From: Streptomyces showdoensis
GTDB lineage: Bacteria > Actinomycetota > Actinomycetes > Streptomycetales > Streptomycetaceae
Assembly (NCBI RefSeq): GCF_039535475.1
Contig: NZ_BAAAXG010000026.1
Coordinates: forward strand, 3,157,501 to 3,221,500
Direction: 5' to 3'
DNA: 64,000 nucleotides
Shown here piece after piece: positions 34,645-42,624 of this stretch (position 1 is its first letter; each line of letters opens with the position of its first letter). The notes beneath the pieces are model-generated. The model was not told the DNA's origin, ran no database searches, and saw only the letters and a list, made by a program, of their open reading frames with translations. Made by a program: the position numbers and the translations under genes.

Positions 34645-35841
34645 TCACGCCAGGCCCAGCGCGAAGACCGCGAACCCCGCCGCCAGGACGCCCGCGAGGG
34701 CGCGCCTGGCGGTTCCCGTCCCCGTCCACGGCGACTCGAAGCCCCGTGCGTACCGCCCGATCAGGACGAGCAGCCCGGCGAAGAGCGGCATCCAGGCCAA
34801 CCGGGCCAGGATCCAGCCGACCGAGTCGGGCGCGCCGACCAGGCCGGTGATCTCACCGGCGTACGAGGCGGGGATCGCGGCCGCCAGCATCGCCGTCTGG
34901 TGCCAGCACAGGATCGTCATCGCGGACAGGTTGACCACGACCACCGGCGCCCAGAGCGCGGGCCGCCGCAGCAGCTTCCCGAGCCGGTCCCGCAGCAGGA
35001 TCGCGGCGCCGCTCTGGGTGGCGGCCAGGGCGAGCACGAGCAGCGACGGCGGGTGCGAGTTGGTGCGGGCCTCGCCGGGGACGCCGACCATCGAGGCGGG
35101 GTAGCCGAACCAGACCAGCAGCGCGGCGAAGAGCGCGGCGCCGCCGATCAGCAGCCCCCAGGCGTGCCGCCGGGTGACCCGGCCCTCGCCCCAGGAGACG
35201 CCGAGCTGATAGGCGAAGAGCCAGCCGGGCAGGATGTTGAGCACGCTCAGCCAGGACGGCACGGCGTCGGCGTACGGCCCGTAGCGCAGCAGGTCGACGA
35301 CGGCGACGGAGCCGAGCAGCGGGGCCGCGGCCCACACCCCGAGCCGGCGGGCGGCCCGGACGCAGTACGGGGTGAGCGCGGTGACGACCGTGTACACGCC
35401 GACGAACCACAGCGGCTGGACGACCAGCGTGGACGCGGTCCGCAGGGTGTCGCCCGGCACCCCGAACCCGTAGTGCAGCAGTGGCAGCAGCGCCGCCCAC
35501 ACGGCGGTCACGCCGAGCACCGGTCGGCCGAGCCGGGCCAGCCGGCCCTTGAGCCAGTCGCGGACCGGCCCCTCGTGGCGGCGGAAGGAGAGCACCGAGG
35601 CGTAGCCGCCGACCAGGAAGAAGATGCCCAGCATCTGGAGGATCCAGCTGGCCGGGGCGAGCCCGCCGAAGGCGGACAGCGGGCTGGCGTTGTGGATCGC
35701 GCCGTCGTCGGAGAGCGTGAACCCGCCGAGCAGCCAGTGCCCGGTGGGCACGGCGAGCAGGGCGAGGGCGCGCAGCCCGTCGATCGCGCGGTCGCGGTGG
35801 GCGGGGGTGCGGGCCTCGATCCTCTCGGCGAGCCGCTTCAT
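34645..35841 (-). CDS. Acyltransferase-3 family membrane protein
   Basis: This is a 398-residue membrane protein with about ten hydrophobic segments. The N-terminus (RDRAIDGLRALALLAVPTGHWLLGG) carries the typical D-G-L-R-A motif and the His that acyltransferase-3 proteins use. Members transfer acetyl or other acyl groups to sugars, peptidoglycan or antibiotics at the membrane. The ATG overlaps the TGA of the upstream DUF1023 hydrolase gene, so the two are cotranslated and may act on the same acyl ester. The acceptor is unknown. Confidence 0.85.
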   Translation of the reverse strand: MKRLAERIEARTPAHRDRAIDGLRALALLAVPTGHWLLGGFTLSDDGAIHNASPLSAFGGLAPASWILQMLGIFFLVGGYASVLSFRRHEGPVRDWLKGRLARLGRPVLGVTAVWAALLPLLHYGFGVPGDTLRTASTLVVQPLWFVGVYTVVTALTPYCVRAARRLGVWAAAPLLGSVAVVDLLRYGPYADAVPSWLSVLNILPGWLFAYQLGVSWGEGRVTRRHAWGLLIGGAALFAALLVWFGYPASMVGVPGEARTNSHPPSLLVLALAATQSGAAILLRDRLGKLLRRPALWAPVVVVNLSAMTILCWHQTAMLAAAIPASYAGEITGLVGAPDSVGWILARLAWMPLFAGLLVLIGRYARGFESPWTGTGTARRALAGVLAAGFAVFALGLA

Positions 35842-36818
35842 CGGACATCCCCCTCGGCGATGGCGGCGAACGCGCGGAGGGACTCGGTCCCGGGGGCGAA
35901 GTAGCCGTCGTGGCCCAGGGCGTCGCCGGCGGCGATCCGGCGGGCGCCGAACTCGGGGGCGGTGGGGTCGGTGCCGTGGCCGAGGCCGGCCACCCGGACG
36001 TGGGGGACCCGGTCGATCCAGTCGGTGGGGTCCTTGGCGGCCCACACCCGGGCGGTGGTGCCCAGGGCGGACGCGGTGTCGGCGCGCATCCCGGGGGAGC
36101 CGAGGACGACGAGGTCGCGGGCCTCGATCGCGGGCGCCGCGATGCCGCAGACGACGGAGCCGTAGCTGTGGCAGAAGACCGAGGGCTCGGCGGCGCCGAC
36201 GGCGGCGAGCCCCTCGGTGAAGCGGCTGAGCCGCCCGGCCCCGGCCTCGGCCAGGTCCCCGGTGGCGGCGTCCAGGCCGACCCCGACGGGGGTGGTGTAG
36301 CCGGCCCAGGCGACGACGGCGGTCCGGCCGCCGGTCGCCTCGCGCAGGGCGGTGGCCTTGCGGGTGAGCGGCGCGAGGTTCCCGGCGTCGATGTCGGACC
36401 CCGGTACGAGCACGGCCACGTGCGCGGCCTTCGCCAGGTCCCCGTAGACCAGGACCGCCTGGCCGCGCCCCCGCGGGTCGTAGGCGAGGACCTGCTGCCC
36501 GGCGAACCGGGTGCCGGTGGTGCGGGCGTTGGCGGCGTAGCGCAGCGCGAGCGGGGCGCCGTCGAGGTTGCCCACGACGGTGGGGTGGGCGGCCGCCAGC
36601 TCGCGCTGCCGACGGGGGCTCAGGGAGCCGAAGTACGCCGCCGTCTGACCGGGTGTCATGCGCGCCGGGTCGGGCAGCCCGTCGGCCCGCCACTCCACGG
36701 TGCCGACCGGCACCCCCGTCACGGGCTGCTGGCTGCTGCCGGAAGCCCAGCCTGCGGTCCCGGCCACCACGGTCGCGGTGAGCGCGGCGGCGACCAGGGT
36801 CCTCGTGAAGCGGCGCAT
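35838..36818 (-). CDS. DUF1023-family alpha/beta hydrolase, secreted
   Basis: This is a 326-residue alpha/beta hydrolase with a signal peptide (residues 1-26). The nucleophile Ser lies in VFCHSYGSVVCG, a variant of G-x-S-x-G typical of DUF1023 proteins; a His in GHDGYFAPGTESL near the C-terminus could be the catalytic base. HPTVVGNLDGAPLALRYAAN is another hallmark. It resembles the protein encoded at 40462-41673. GGAAGGG precedes the ATG. The next gene, an acyltransferase, overlaps its stop by 4 bp. Confidence 0.88.
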   Translation of the reverse strand: MRRFTRTLVAAALTATVVAGTAGWASGSSQQPVTGVPVGTVEWRADGLPDPARMTPGQTAAYFGSLSPRRQRELAAAHPTVVGNLDGAPLALRYAANARTTGTRFAGQQVLAYDPRGRGQAVLVYGDLAKAAHVAVLVPGSDIDAGNLAPLTRKATALREATGGRTAVVAWAGYTTPVGVGLDAATGDLAEAGAGRLSRFTEGLAAVGAAEPSVFCHSYGSVVCGIAAPAIEARDLVVLGSPGMRADTASALGTTARVWAAKDPTDWIDRVPHVRVAGLGHGTDPTAPEFGARRIAAGDALGHDGYFAPGTESLRAFAAIAEGDVR

Positions 36819-36979
36819 GGGGCGGCCCTTCCTCTCTCTCGTCGTTGGCGAGAGGAAGGTAGGAAGGGGACGGGTGACCGGGCGTCACACCAGGGCGCCA
36901 ACCGTGGAGTGATACCGGGGTAGGGGGCGGACGAGCAGCCAACCCCAGGTCAGGGGTGGGGTTTTCCCCCCGGTCCGGG
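36819..36979. other. Upstream region of the DUF1023-acyltransferase operon
   Basis: Non-coding DNA between the hydrolase start and the tandem-repeat block. It includes the ribosome-binding site (GGAAGGG) and presumably the promoter; no clear -10 was found. Confidence 0.4.
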
Positions 36980-37154
36980 GTCCCGGCCTGGGGGTCCCGC
37001 GGTCCGGTCCGGTCCGGTGGGTCTCCGGGCCTGGGGGTCCCGCGGTCCGGTCCGGTGGGTCTCCGGGCCTGGGGGTCCCGCGGTCCGGTCCGGTGGGTCT
37101 CCGGGCCCGGGGGTCCCGCGGTCCGGTCCGGTGGGTCCCCGGGGCGTCGGGCCC
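36980..37154. repeat. 38-bp GC-rich tandem repeat
   Basis: Four to five copies of a 38-bp unit; the GTCTCC/GTCCCC anchor recurs at 37021, 37059, 37097 and 37135. Units are nearly identical, with the core GGTCCCGCGGTCCGGTCCGG. The first copy (36980-37020) differs in length through an extra GGTCC. The period is not a multiple of three and the block lies between two stop/start boundaries, so it is non-coding. Confidence 0.9.
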
Positions 37155-37838
37155 CTAGCGTCCCTGGCCCGGGGTCACGAGCCCCGACTCGTAAGCGAAG
37201 ACGACCGCCTGCGCCCGGTCGCGCAGGTCCAGCTTGGCCAGCACCCGGCCGATGTGGGTCTTCACGGTCTGCTCGGCGAGCACCAGGTGGTCGGCGATCT
37301 CCTGGTTCGACAGGCCCCGGGCGATCAGCTCCAGGACCTCCGTCTCGCGCGGGGTCAGCCCGTTGAGCCGCAGCGCGGCCCGGTCGGCGCGGGGAGCGGG
37401 CTTCGAGGCGGCGAAGTCGGCGATCAGCCGCCGGGTCACGGAGGGCGCCAGCAGCGCCTCGCCGGCCGCCACGATCCGGACCGCCGCGATCAGGTCGGCC
37501 GGCGGCGCGTCCTTCAGGAGGAAGCCGGAGGCGCCGGCGCGCAGCGCCTCGTACACGTAGTCGTCCACGTCGAAGGTGGTGAGCATGAGCACCTTGGGGC
37601 GGTGGACCACGCCCGGCGGGGGGTTCAGGATCTCGCGCGCCGCCGCGAGCCCGTCGAGCTCCGGCATCCGCACGTCCATGAGGACCACGTCCGGGTGGGT
37701 GGAGCGGGCCACGTCCACGCCCTGCCGGCCGTCCGGCGCCTCGCCCACCACGTCGATGTCGGGCTGCGCGGCGAGCAGCGCGGCGAACCCCGCCCGCACC
37801 ATGGCCTGGTCGTCGACGATGATCACGCGAATGGTCAC
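37155..37838 (-). CDS. NarL/LuxR-family response regulator
   Basis: This is a 227-residue response regulator. The receiver has Asp9/Asp10 (IIVDDQAMVRAG), phospho-acceptor Asp55 (VVLMDVRMPELDG), Thr in LMLTTFD and Lys in GFLLKDAPP. The C-terminal LuxR helix-turn-helix (LTPRETEVLELIARGLSNQEIADHLVLAEQTVKTHIGRVLAKL) is complete. GTG at 37838 gives MTIRVIIVDD. The kinase gene ends 8 bp upstream, so they form an operon. A 38-bp tandem repeat follows immediately after the stop. Confidence 0.94.
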   Translation of the reverse strand: MTIRVIIVDDQAMVRAGFAALLAAQPDIDVVGEAPDGRQGVDVARSTHPDVVLMDVRMPELDGLAAAREILNPPPGVVHRPKVLMLTTFDVDDYVYEALRAGASGFLLKDAPPADLIAAVRIVAAGEALLAPSVTRRLIADFAASKPAPRADRAALRLNGLTPRETEVLELIARGLSNQEIADHLVLAEQTVKTHIGRVLAKLDLRDRAQAVVFAYESGLVTPGQGR

Positions 37839-37846
37839 GGGCTTCC

Positions 37847-39319
37847 TCAGCTGTCGGTCGTACCCAGCGGCAGCCGGGCGGCGACCCGGAAGCCCCCGTC
37901 CGGCAGCGGCCCGGTGTCGAGCGAGCCGCCGGTCAACCGTACGCGCTCGCGCATCCCGACGAGTCCGTGCCCGGTGCCGGAACCGCCCTCGACGGGCGCA
38001 CCCCGTTCCGCGGCGGGCCCGTTGACGACCAGCACGTTCAGCCAGCCCTCGCCGTCCGGGCGGACGGACACCCGGGTGGCGGCGCCCGGGGCGTGCCGGA
38101 CGACGTTGGCCAGGGCCTCCTGCACGATCCGGTACGCCGAGAGGTCCACCGCCTGCGGCACGTCCCCCAGGTCGGCGGCGAGGGACAGCTCGGCCGGCAC
38201 CCCGGCCCGCACCGTCGCCTCGATCAGCTGCTGCACCCGGTCGAGCCCCGGCTGCGGGGCCCGCTCGCCCTCCGCGCCCTCGCTGCGCAGCACCACGAGC
38301 AGCCGCCGCATCTCGGCGAGCGACTCGCGGGCCCCGGCCGCGATCGAGGCGAACTCCTCGCGGGCCGCGTCCGGCAGTTCGGGGATGCGGTACGGGGCGG
38401 AGTCCGCCTGCACGGTGATCACCGACATGTGGTGGGCGACCACGTCGTGCAGCTCGCGGGCGATCCTGGCCCGCTCCTCCAGGAGGGTGCGGCGGGCGCG
38501 TTCGGCCTCGCTGATGGTCTCCTGCTCGACCAGCCGCCGCTCGGCCTCGCCGCGACCGCGCAGGGTCGCGGTGATCATCAGCACGGCGCCGCTGAGCACG
38601 AAGAGCAGCAGCGTGATGCCGCCCGCCCGCTTCGGCGAGACGATCTCGAAGACGGTCGCGGCGGCCCCGGTCATCAGCCACACCCCGATGAGGGCGCGCC
38701 GGGACTCGCGCAGGCCGAGGGCGAGCATCAGCGCGAGGTAGCCGACCACGACCATCGGCGTCCACGGCCAGGGCCGCCCGTCGACCCCGTCGGCGCCGAG
38801 CATGACGAAGCCGCCGGCGACGTCCGCCGTGAAGATCACCCACCAGGCCTGGAGGGGCCGGGTGACGGCGAGCACCAGGGGCGCGGTCTGCGCGGTGGCC
38901 AGCGCCCCGGCGACGGCGCCGTTGACCTGGTAGTCCTGGACGAGCACGGTGATCGTGACGGGCAGCAGCGGGGCGACGAACGCCAGCGCGATCCCGTACG
39001 GCAGCAGCCGCACCCACGGGGAGGCCGCCCGCGCGCCCAGCGCCTCGCCGGGACCGGTCGGCGTGGTGAGGGCCACCCCGATCCCCTGGAGCAGCCCGCT
39101 CGCCCAGGCCCAGACCGCGCGGAGCAGCCCGTTCGCCCGGGTCCCGACCGCGCGGAGCGGCCCGCTCGCCCCGGTCCCGACCGTGCGGAGCAGCCCGCCG
39201 GCCCGGGCCCCGGCCGTGCGGACGGCGCTGCTCGCCCCGGTCCGGGTCCCCCGGAGCACCGCACCCGCGCGGTCCCCGGCCTGTCGCATGCGCGGCCGAC
39301 GCCGCTGTTCGTCCTTCAT
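37847..39319 (-). CDS. NarL-type sensor histidine kinase with N-terminal 11-residue repeats
   Basis: This is a 490-residue kinase. Residues 13-78 consist of six degenerate 11-residue units ending in LLR or similar (for example TVGTGASGPLR, AVGTRANGLLR). Next come about six membrane segments (residues 105-270), a HisKA_3 domain with His291 in ARELHDVVAHHM and a HATPase domain (ALANVVRHAPGA, GTGHGLVGMRERV). ATG at 39319 is chosen; TACCCT lies 9 nt upstream. It would phosphorylate the following LuxR-type regulator. The signal is unknown; multi-span sensors without a large outer domain often sense the membrane itself. Confidence 0.9.
   Translation of the reverse strand: MKDEQRRRPRMRQAGDRAGAVLRGTRTGASSAVRTAGARAGGLLRTVGTGASGPLRAVGTRANGLLRAVWAWASGLLQGIGVALTTPTGPGEALGARAASPWVRLLPYGIALAFVAPLLPVTITVLVQDYQVNGAVAGALATAQTAPLVLAVTRPLQAWWVIFTADVAGGFVMLGADGVDGRPWPWTPMVVVGYLALMLALGLRESRRALIGVWLMTGAAATVFEIVSPKRAGGITLLLFVLSGAVLMITATLRGRGEAERRLVEQETISEAERARRTLLEERARIARELHDVVAHHMSVITVQADSAPYRIPELPDAAREEFASIAAGARESLAEMRRLLVVLRSEGAEGERAPQPGLDRVQQLIEATVRAGVPAELSLAADLGDVPQAVDLSAYRIVQEALANVVRHAPGAATRVSVRPDGEGWLNVLVVNGPAAERGAPVEGGSGTGHGLVGMRERVRLTGGSLDTGPLPDGGFRVAARLPLGTTDS
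39086..39283 (-). repeat. 33-bp degenerate tandem repeats in the kinase 5' end
   Basis: Six in-frame units encoding 11 residues each (QAGDRAGAVLR, GTRTGASSAVR, TAGARAGGLLR, TVGTGASGPLR, AVGTRANGLLR, AVWAWASGLLQ). Confidence 0.8.
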
Positions 39320-39524
39320 GGCCCGCCCAGGGTAGGCGGGCCCGCCCAGGCCGCACGTCATACCGGGGTGCGGGCCGCGGGGTCATACCGGGGTACGAGA
39401 CCCCGCCCGTGGCCGTGGCCCCGGGGCCCGTGCCCGCGCCTTGGGCCCGGCGCCCGCGCCGGGGCTCGCACGCCGTGCCCGTGCCCGTGCCCGCGTCCCC
39501 TGAAGCCCGGCGTCGTCGGCCCGG

Positions 39525-40385
39525 CTACAGCTCGGCGAGCAGCTCCGCCTTGCGGCAGGAGAACTCCTCGTCGGTCACCAGGCCCGCCTGGTGCAGCTCC
39601 CCGAGGTGGCGAATCCTTTCCGCGACGCCCGCCGGGTCGTAGGGCCGGGCCGCGCCGGGGAGGGCGGGGACCCGCGCGGAGCCGCGGATCGCGGCCAGGA
39701 CGGCGGCGGCGAAGGGCAGCGACTCGTGCACCGGCCCGTAGCCGAGCCCGAAGACCACCGAGGCCGGGTCCTGCTCCGGATGGGCCGCGCGGGACCCGTG
39801 GCCGTCGCGCTCCAGCAGCCGCAGGCAGCCGTTCGGGGCCTCCGGCGAGTGCCACTCGACCCCGCTCAGCTCCTGCACGGAGTAGAACTTGTCGCCCGCC
39901 CGCCACTTCTCGGAGGACGCCCCGGTCCGGGACCAGCGGAAGGCGACCTCGGCCGACCCGTCGAAGCTGGCCTTCCCGTCGTACGCCTTGAAGGACTGCG
40001 GCCCCTCGGGCGCCGCGACCAGGAAGCCGTCCGTCGGCTCCGTCGCGTCCGCCGGGAGCAGCGCGCGCAGCTCGTCGCGGTAGTACGCGGCCTGCGCCTC
40101 GCGCTCGACGGGCAGCGCGATCCGGTAGGGGTCGCCCCCTTCCTGCAACTGCCCCGCCGCCGCCTCGACCAGTGGATCGGCCCCGGCCCTCGGCACGGCG
40201 TGCAGCACGACGGTGCCCCGCTTGCCCGGGGCCAGCGTCACGGACGCCAGCGCCTCGTGCGGGATGCGCCGTTCGCGCAGCACGCCGAAGAGCCTCGGCG
40301 TGCGGATCCCCCGTTCGAAACGGATGACGATGGCGTCGCTCTCGAACTGCCAGGTGGCATGTATTCCGGCCAGCACATCACCCAT
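39525..40385 (-). CDS. DUF4429 protein with C-terminal SHOCT domain
   Basis: This is a 286-residue soluble protein. Two PH-like DUF4429 repeats (about residues 5-100 and 125-215, each containing a W-x-F-type beta pattern such as GIHATWQFESDAIVIRF) are followed by a short C-terminal SHOCT segment (IRHLGELHQAGLVTDEEFSCRKAELL). SHOCT segments mediate oligomerisation. The function is unknown. The ATG at 40385 is preferred because TACGAT lies 7 nt upstream. Confidence 0.8.
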   Translation of the reverse strand: MGDVLAGIHATWQFESDAIVIRFERGIRTPRLFGVLRERRIPHEALASVTLAPGKRGTVVLHAVPRAGADPLVEAAAGQLQEGGDPYRIALPVEREAQAAYYRDELRALLPADATEPTDGFLVAAPEGPQSFKAYDGKASFDGSAEVAFRWSRTGASSEKWRAGDKFYSVQELSGVEWHSPEAPNGCLRLLERDGHGSRAAHPEQDPASVVFGLGYGPVHESLPFAAAVLAAIRGSARVPALPGAARPYDPAGVAERIRHLGELHQAGLVTDEEFSCRKAELLAEL

Positions 40386-40409
40386 ACGCCTCATCGTATG
40401 CGGCGTATG
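40383..40409. promoter_or_regulatory. Leaderless promoter framed by an inverted repeat (DUF4429 gene)
   Basis: CATACGCC (40383-40390) and GGCGTATG (40402-40409) form 8-bp arms. Between them, on the minus strand, TACGAT (40393-40398) lies 7 nt before the ATG. Confidence 0.45.
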
Positions 40410-40461
40410 CCCCGGCGTCGCCCCTGTGGGAACGCCCGAAATCTGCCGTGATCTACGCGCG

Positions 40462-41673
40462 TCAGGCGGCTTCGGCACCGGAGATTCCCCTGCGGCAAGC
40501 GCTGTCCGCGGGAGCGCAGGTCAGCTCGCCGTACGCGCCGACGCCTATCGCGGCGAAGTTCGCGAGGCTCCCCGTGCCGGGCTCGAAGTAGCCCGCGTGG
40601 CCGGTCGCCCCGGCCGCCGAGAGCAGCCGCGCGCCGAACTCCGGGGCCACCGGGTCGGCCCCGTGGCCCACCCCGCCGAGCTCCAGGTGCGGGACGTCCG
40701 CGATCCAGTCGTCCGCGTCCCGCATGGCCCAGATGCGGGCCGGGGTGGCCAGGTCGGCGGCGTGCTCGGCGCGCATGCCGGGGCTGCCCGCGACCACCAC
40801 GTCCGTCACCCGCTCGGGCAGCCGGGGCGCGGCGACCCCGCACAGGACGGAGCCGTAGCTGTGGCAGAACAGGCTGACCGGCGCGTCCCCGGGCAGCGCG
40901 GCGGTCAGGTCGACCAGCCGCACGGCGCCGTTCTCGGCGAGCCGCCCGATGGCCGCGTCGATGCCGACGCCGACGGGCGCGGTGTAGTCGGCCCAGGCGA
41001 TGACGGCGGTCGGGGTGCGCGGGTCGGCGCGGTGCTCGGCGGCGTACAGGGAGGCGGCCATGCCGGCGGGCGCCGAGTACATCCGGGCGGTCTTCTGGAA
41101 GGTCAGCAGGTTGGTGTCGACGCCCGGCACGACCACGGACACCCGGCGGGCCCGGTCCAGGTCGCCGAGGACCTCCGCGGTCCGTCCCGTACCGCTCGGG
41201 TCGAAGGCGAGGATCTGGCGGCCCGGGCGCATCAGCGACCGGAAGCGGTCCACCCGGCGGCGGGCCTCGTGCAGCCCCTCGGCGTTCAGCCGCGGGTCGT
41301 CGACCCTGCCCCGCTCGGCGTCGAGCGTGCGGGCCAGGGAGACCCGGTTGGCGCGGTAGCGGAGGGTGACGGGGACGCCGTTGAGGTTGCCGACGACGAG
41401 CGGGTAGCGGTCGGCGAGCCGGGAGCGCTGCGCGGGGGAGAGGGAGGCGAAGAAGGAGGCGATCGTACGGGCCGGGGCCGCCGCGTCGGGCAGCGGACGG
41501 TGCCCGACCCTGCCGTGCGCCCACGCGGCGAGCGCGCTCTCGCGGGTCTCTCCTGGCGTGCTCTGATGCCGGATCGTGGTCCACCCCGTGGTCGCGAGGA
41601 ACACGAACACCACGGCCAGCGCGAGCAGCATGCGCCAGACGGAGAGGGTGGGGGAGGAATCGAAGGAAGGCAT
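40462..41673 (-). CDS. DUF1023-family alpha/beta hydrolase, membrane-anchored
   Basis: This is a 403-residue DUF1023 hydrolase with an N-terminal membrane helix (residues about 13-32, WRMLLALAVVFVFLATTGW) and no clear cleavage site. The nucleophile Ser lies in LFCHSYGSVLCG, followed by VVVAGSPGMRAEHAADL and a candidate His in ATGHAGYFEPGTGSL. It is a paralogue of the secreted hydrolase encoded at 35838-36818, sharing VVGNLNGVPVTLRYRANR and the serine motif, but is longer in the middle. On the minus strand TAGGGT lies 8 nt before the ATG. Confidence 0.87.
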   Translation of the reverse strand: MPSFDSSPTLSVWRMLLALAVVFVFLATTGWTTIRHQSTPGETRESALAAWAHGRVGHRPLPDAAAPARTIASFFASLSPAQRSRLADRYPLVVGNLNGVPVTLRYRANRVSLARTLDAERGRVDDPRLNAEGLHEARRRVDRFRSLMRPGRQILAFDPSGTGRTAEVLGDLDRARRVSVVVPGVDTNLLTFQKTARMYSAPAGMAASLYAAEHRADPRTPTAVIAWADYTAPVGVGIDAAIGRLAENGAVRLVDLTAALPGDAPVSLFCHSYGSVLCGVAAPRLPERVTDVVVAGSPGMRAEHAADLATPARIWAMRDADDWIADVPHLELGGVGHGADPVAPEFGARLLSAAGATGHAGYFEPGTGSLANFAAIGVGAYGELTCAPADSACRRGISGAEAA

Positions 41674-41866
41674 TGGGCGCCACCCTAGGGGGCGCGGTCG
41701 TACGCCCGGGCGGGCGAGTGACGCGGATCACCTGGCGGACGGGGTGTGGTGACGTTCCGTGTGCGCGGGCGCACGCGGAGCTCGTACGGGCCCGGGGCGG
41801 GGTCGTGGGGTTCGCACCGGTGCGCGGTGGGCCCGCGGAGCGGGTGCGGGCTCGGGCCGGTCGGGC

Positions 41867-42496
41867 TCACGCCCTCCAGTCCGGCGCGAGGGCCGGGCCC
41901 AGGTGGTCCAGGTACCGCTCGGTGAGCGCGCGGATCGCCTCCAGGGTCGGGTCCTCGCCCCGCCCCCACAGCTGGCCTGTCACCCGCATCACGCCGCTGA
42001 ACGCCGCCACGGCGATCCGCGGGCGCGGGTCCGCGTCCACGTCGAGCCCCTCGCGCTCGGCGATCACCCGCGCGATGGACTCCTCCATCTCCGTGGAGCG
42101 CCGCAGGTGGACCGCGAGCAGGGCGGGCGTGGACTCGATGACCTGGAAGCTGCGGACGTACAGCTCGACCGGGACGACCTCGGCGATGGCCTCGCCGATG
42201 GTGTCCCAGGCGCTCAGGACCGCGTTGCGCATGGCGTCGAACGGGCCCTCCTCGGGGGGCCGTTCGGTGAGCGCGCGCATGAACCGCTCCTCCACCATCT
42301 GCTGGACGGCGAAGGCCACCTCCTCCTTGGAGGCGAAGTAGCGGAAGAAGGTGCGCTGCGAGACCTCGACCGCGTCGGCGATCTCGTCGACGGTGGTCCC
42401 CTCGTACCCCTGGGTGGTGAAGAGCTCCAGGGCCACCCGGATCAGCGCGTCACGGGTGCGCTGCTTCTTCCGCTCGCGCAGACCGGGAAGCGTCAC
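41867..42496 (-). CDS. TetR-family regulator of the DHA2 efflux gene
   Basis: This is a 209-residue TetR regulator. The helix-turn-helix (RDALIRVALELFTTQGYEGTTVDEIADAVEVSQRTFFRYFASKEE) is canonical and the C-terminal region (MRNAVLSAWDTIGEAI...) resembles MftR/AcrR-type ligand domains. GTG at 42496 has GGAAGGGGG upstream. It is divergent from a drug-efflux transporter gene across 128 bp containing a 15-bp palindrome, a standard repressor-pump arrangement relieved by the pump's substrate. Confidence 0.9.
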   Translation of the reverse strand: MTLPGLRERKKQRTRDALIRVALELFTTQGYEGTTVDEIADAVEVSQRTFFRYFASKEEVAFAVQQMVEERFMRALTERPPEEGPFDAMRNAVLSAWDTIGEAIAEVVPVELYVRSFQVIESTPALLAVHLRRSTEMEESIARVIAEREGLDVDADPRPRIAVAAFSGVMRVTGQLWGRGEDPTLEAIRALTERYLDHLGPALAPDWRA

Positions 42497-42596
42497 CGTC
42501 CGGCCCCCTTCCCGCGTCTCGTTTCGGCTGTTTCGTCCAGCTCAGCGTACCTGTGAGCAACATGACAGTTACCGTCGCGTGAACTGATTAGTCAAT

Positions 42597-42618
42597 TGTC
42601 AGTGACTGACATTAGCCT
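42597..42618. promoter_or_regulatory. TetR operator and leaderless -10 of the DHA2 efflux gene
   Basis: The perfect palindrome TGTCAGTGACTGACA (42597-42611) ends just before TAGCCT (42613-42618), which is 6 nt from the ATG. Repressor bound here would cover the promoter. Confidence 0.65.
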
Positions 42619-42624
42619 CACCGC

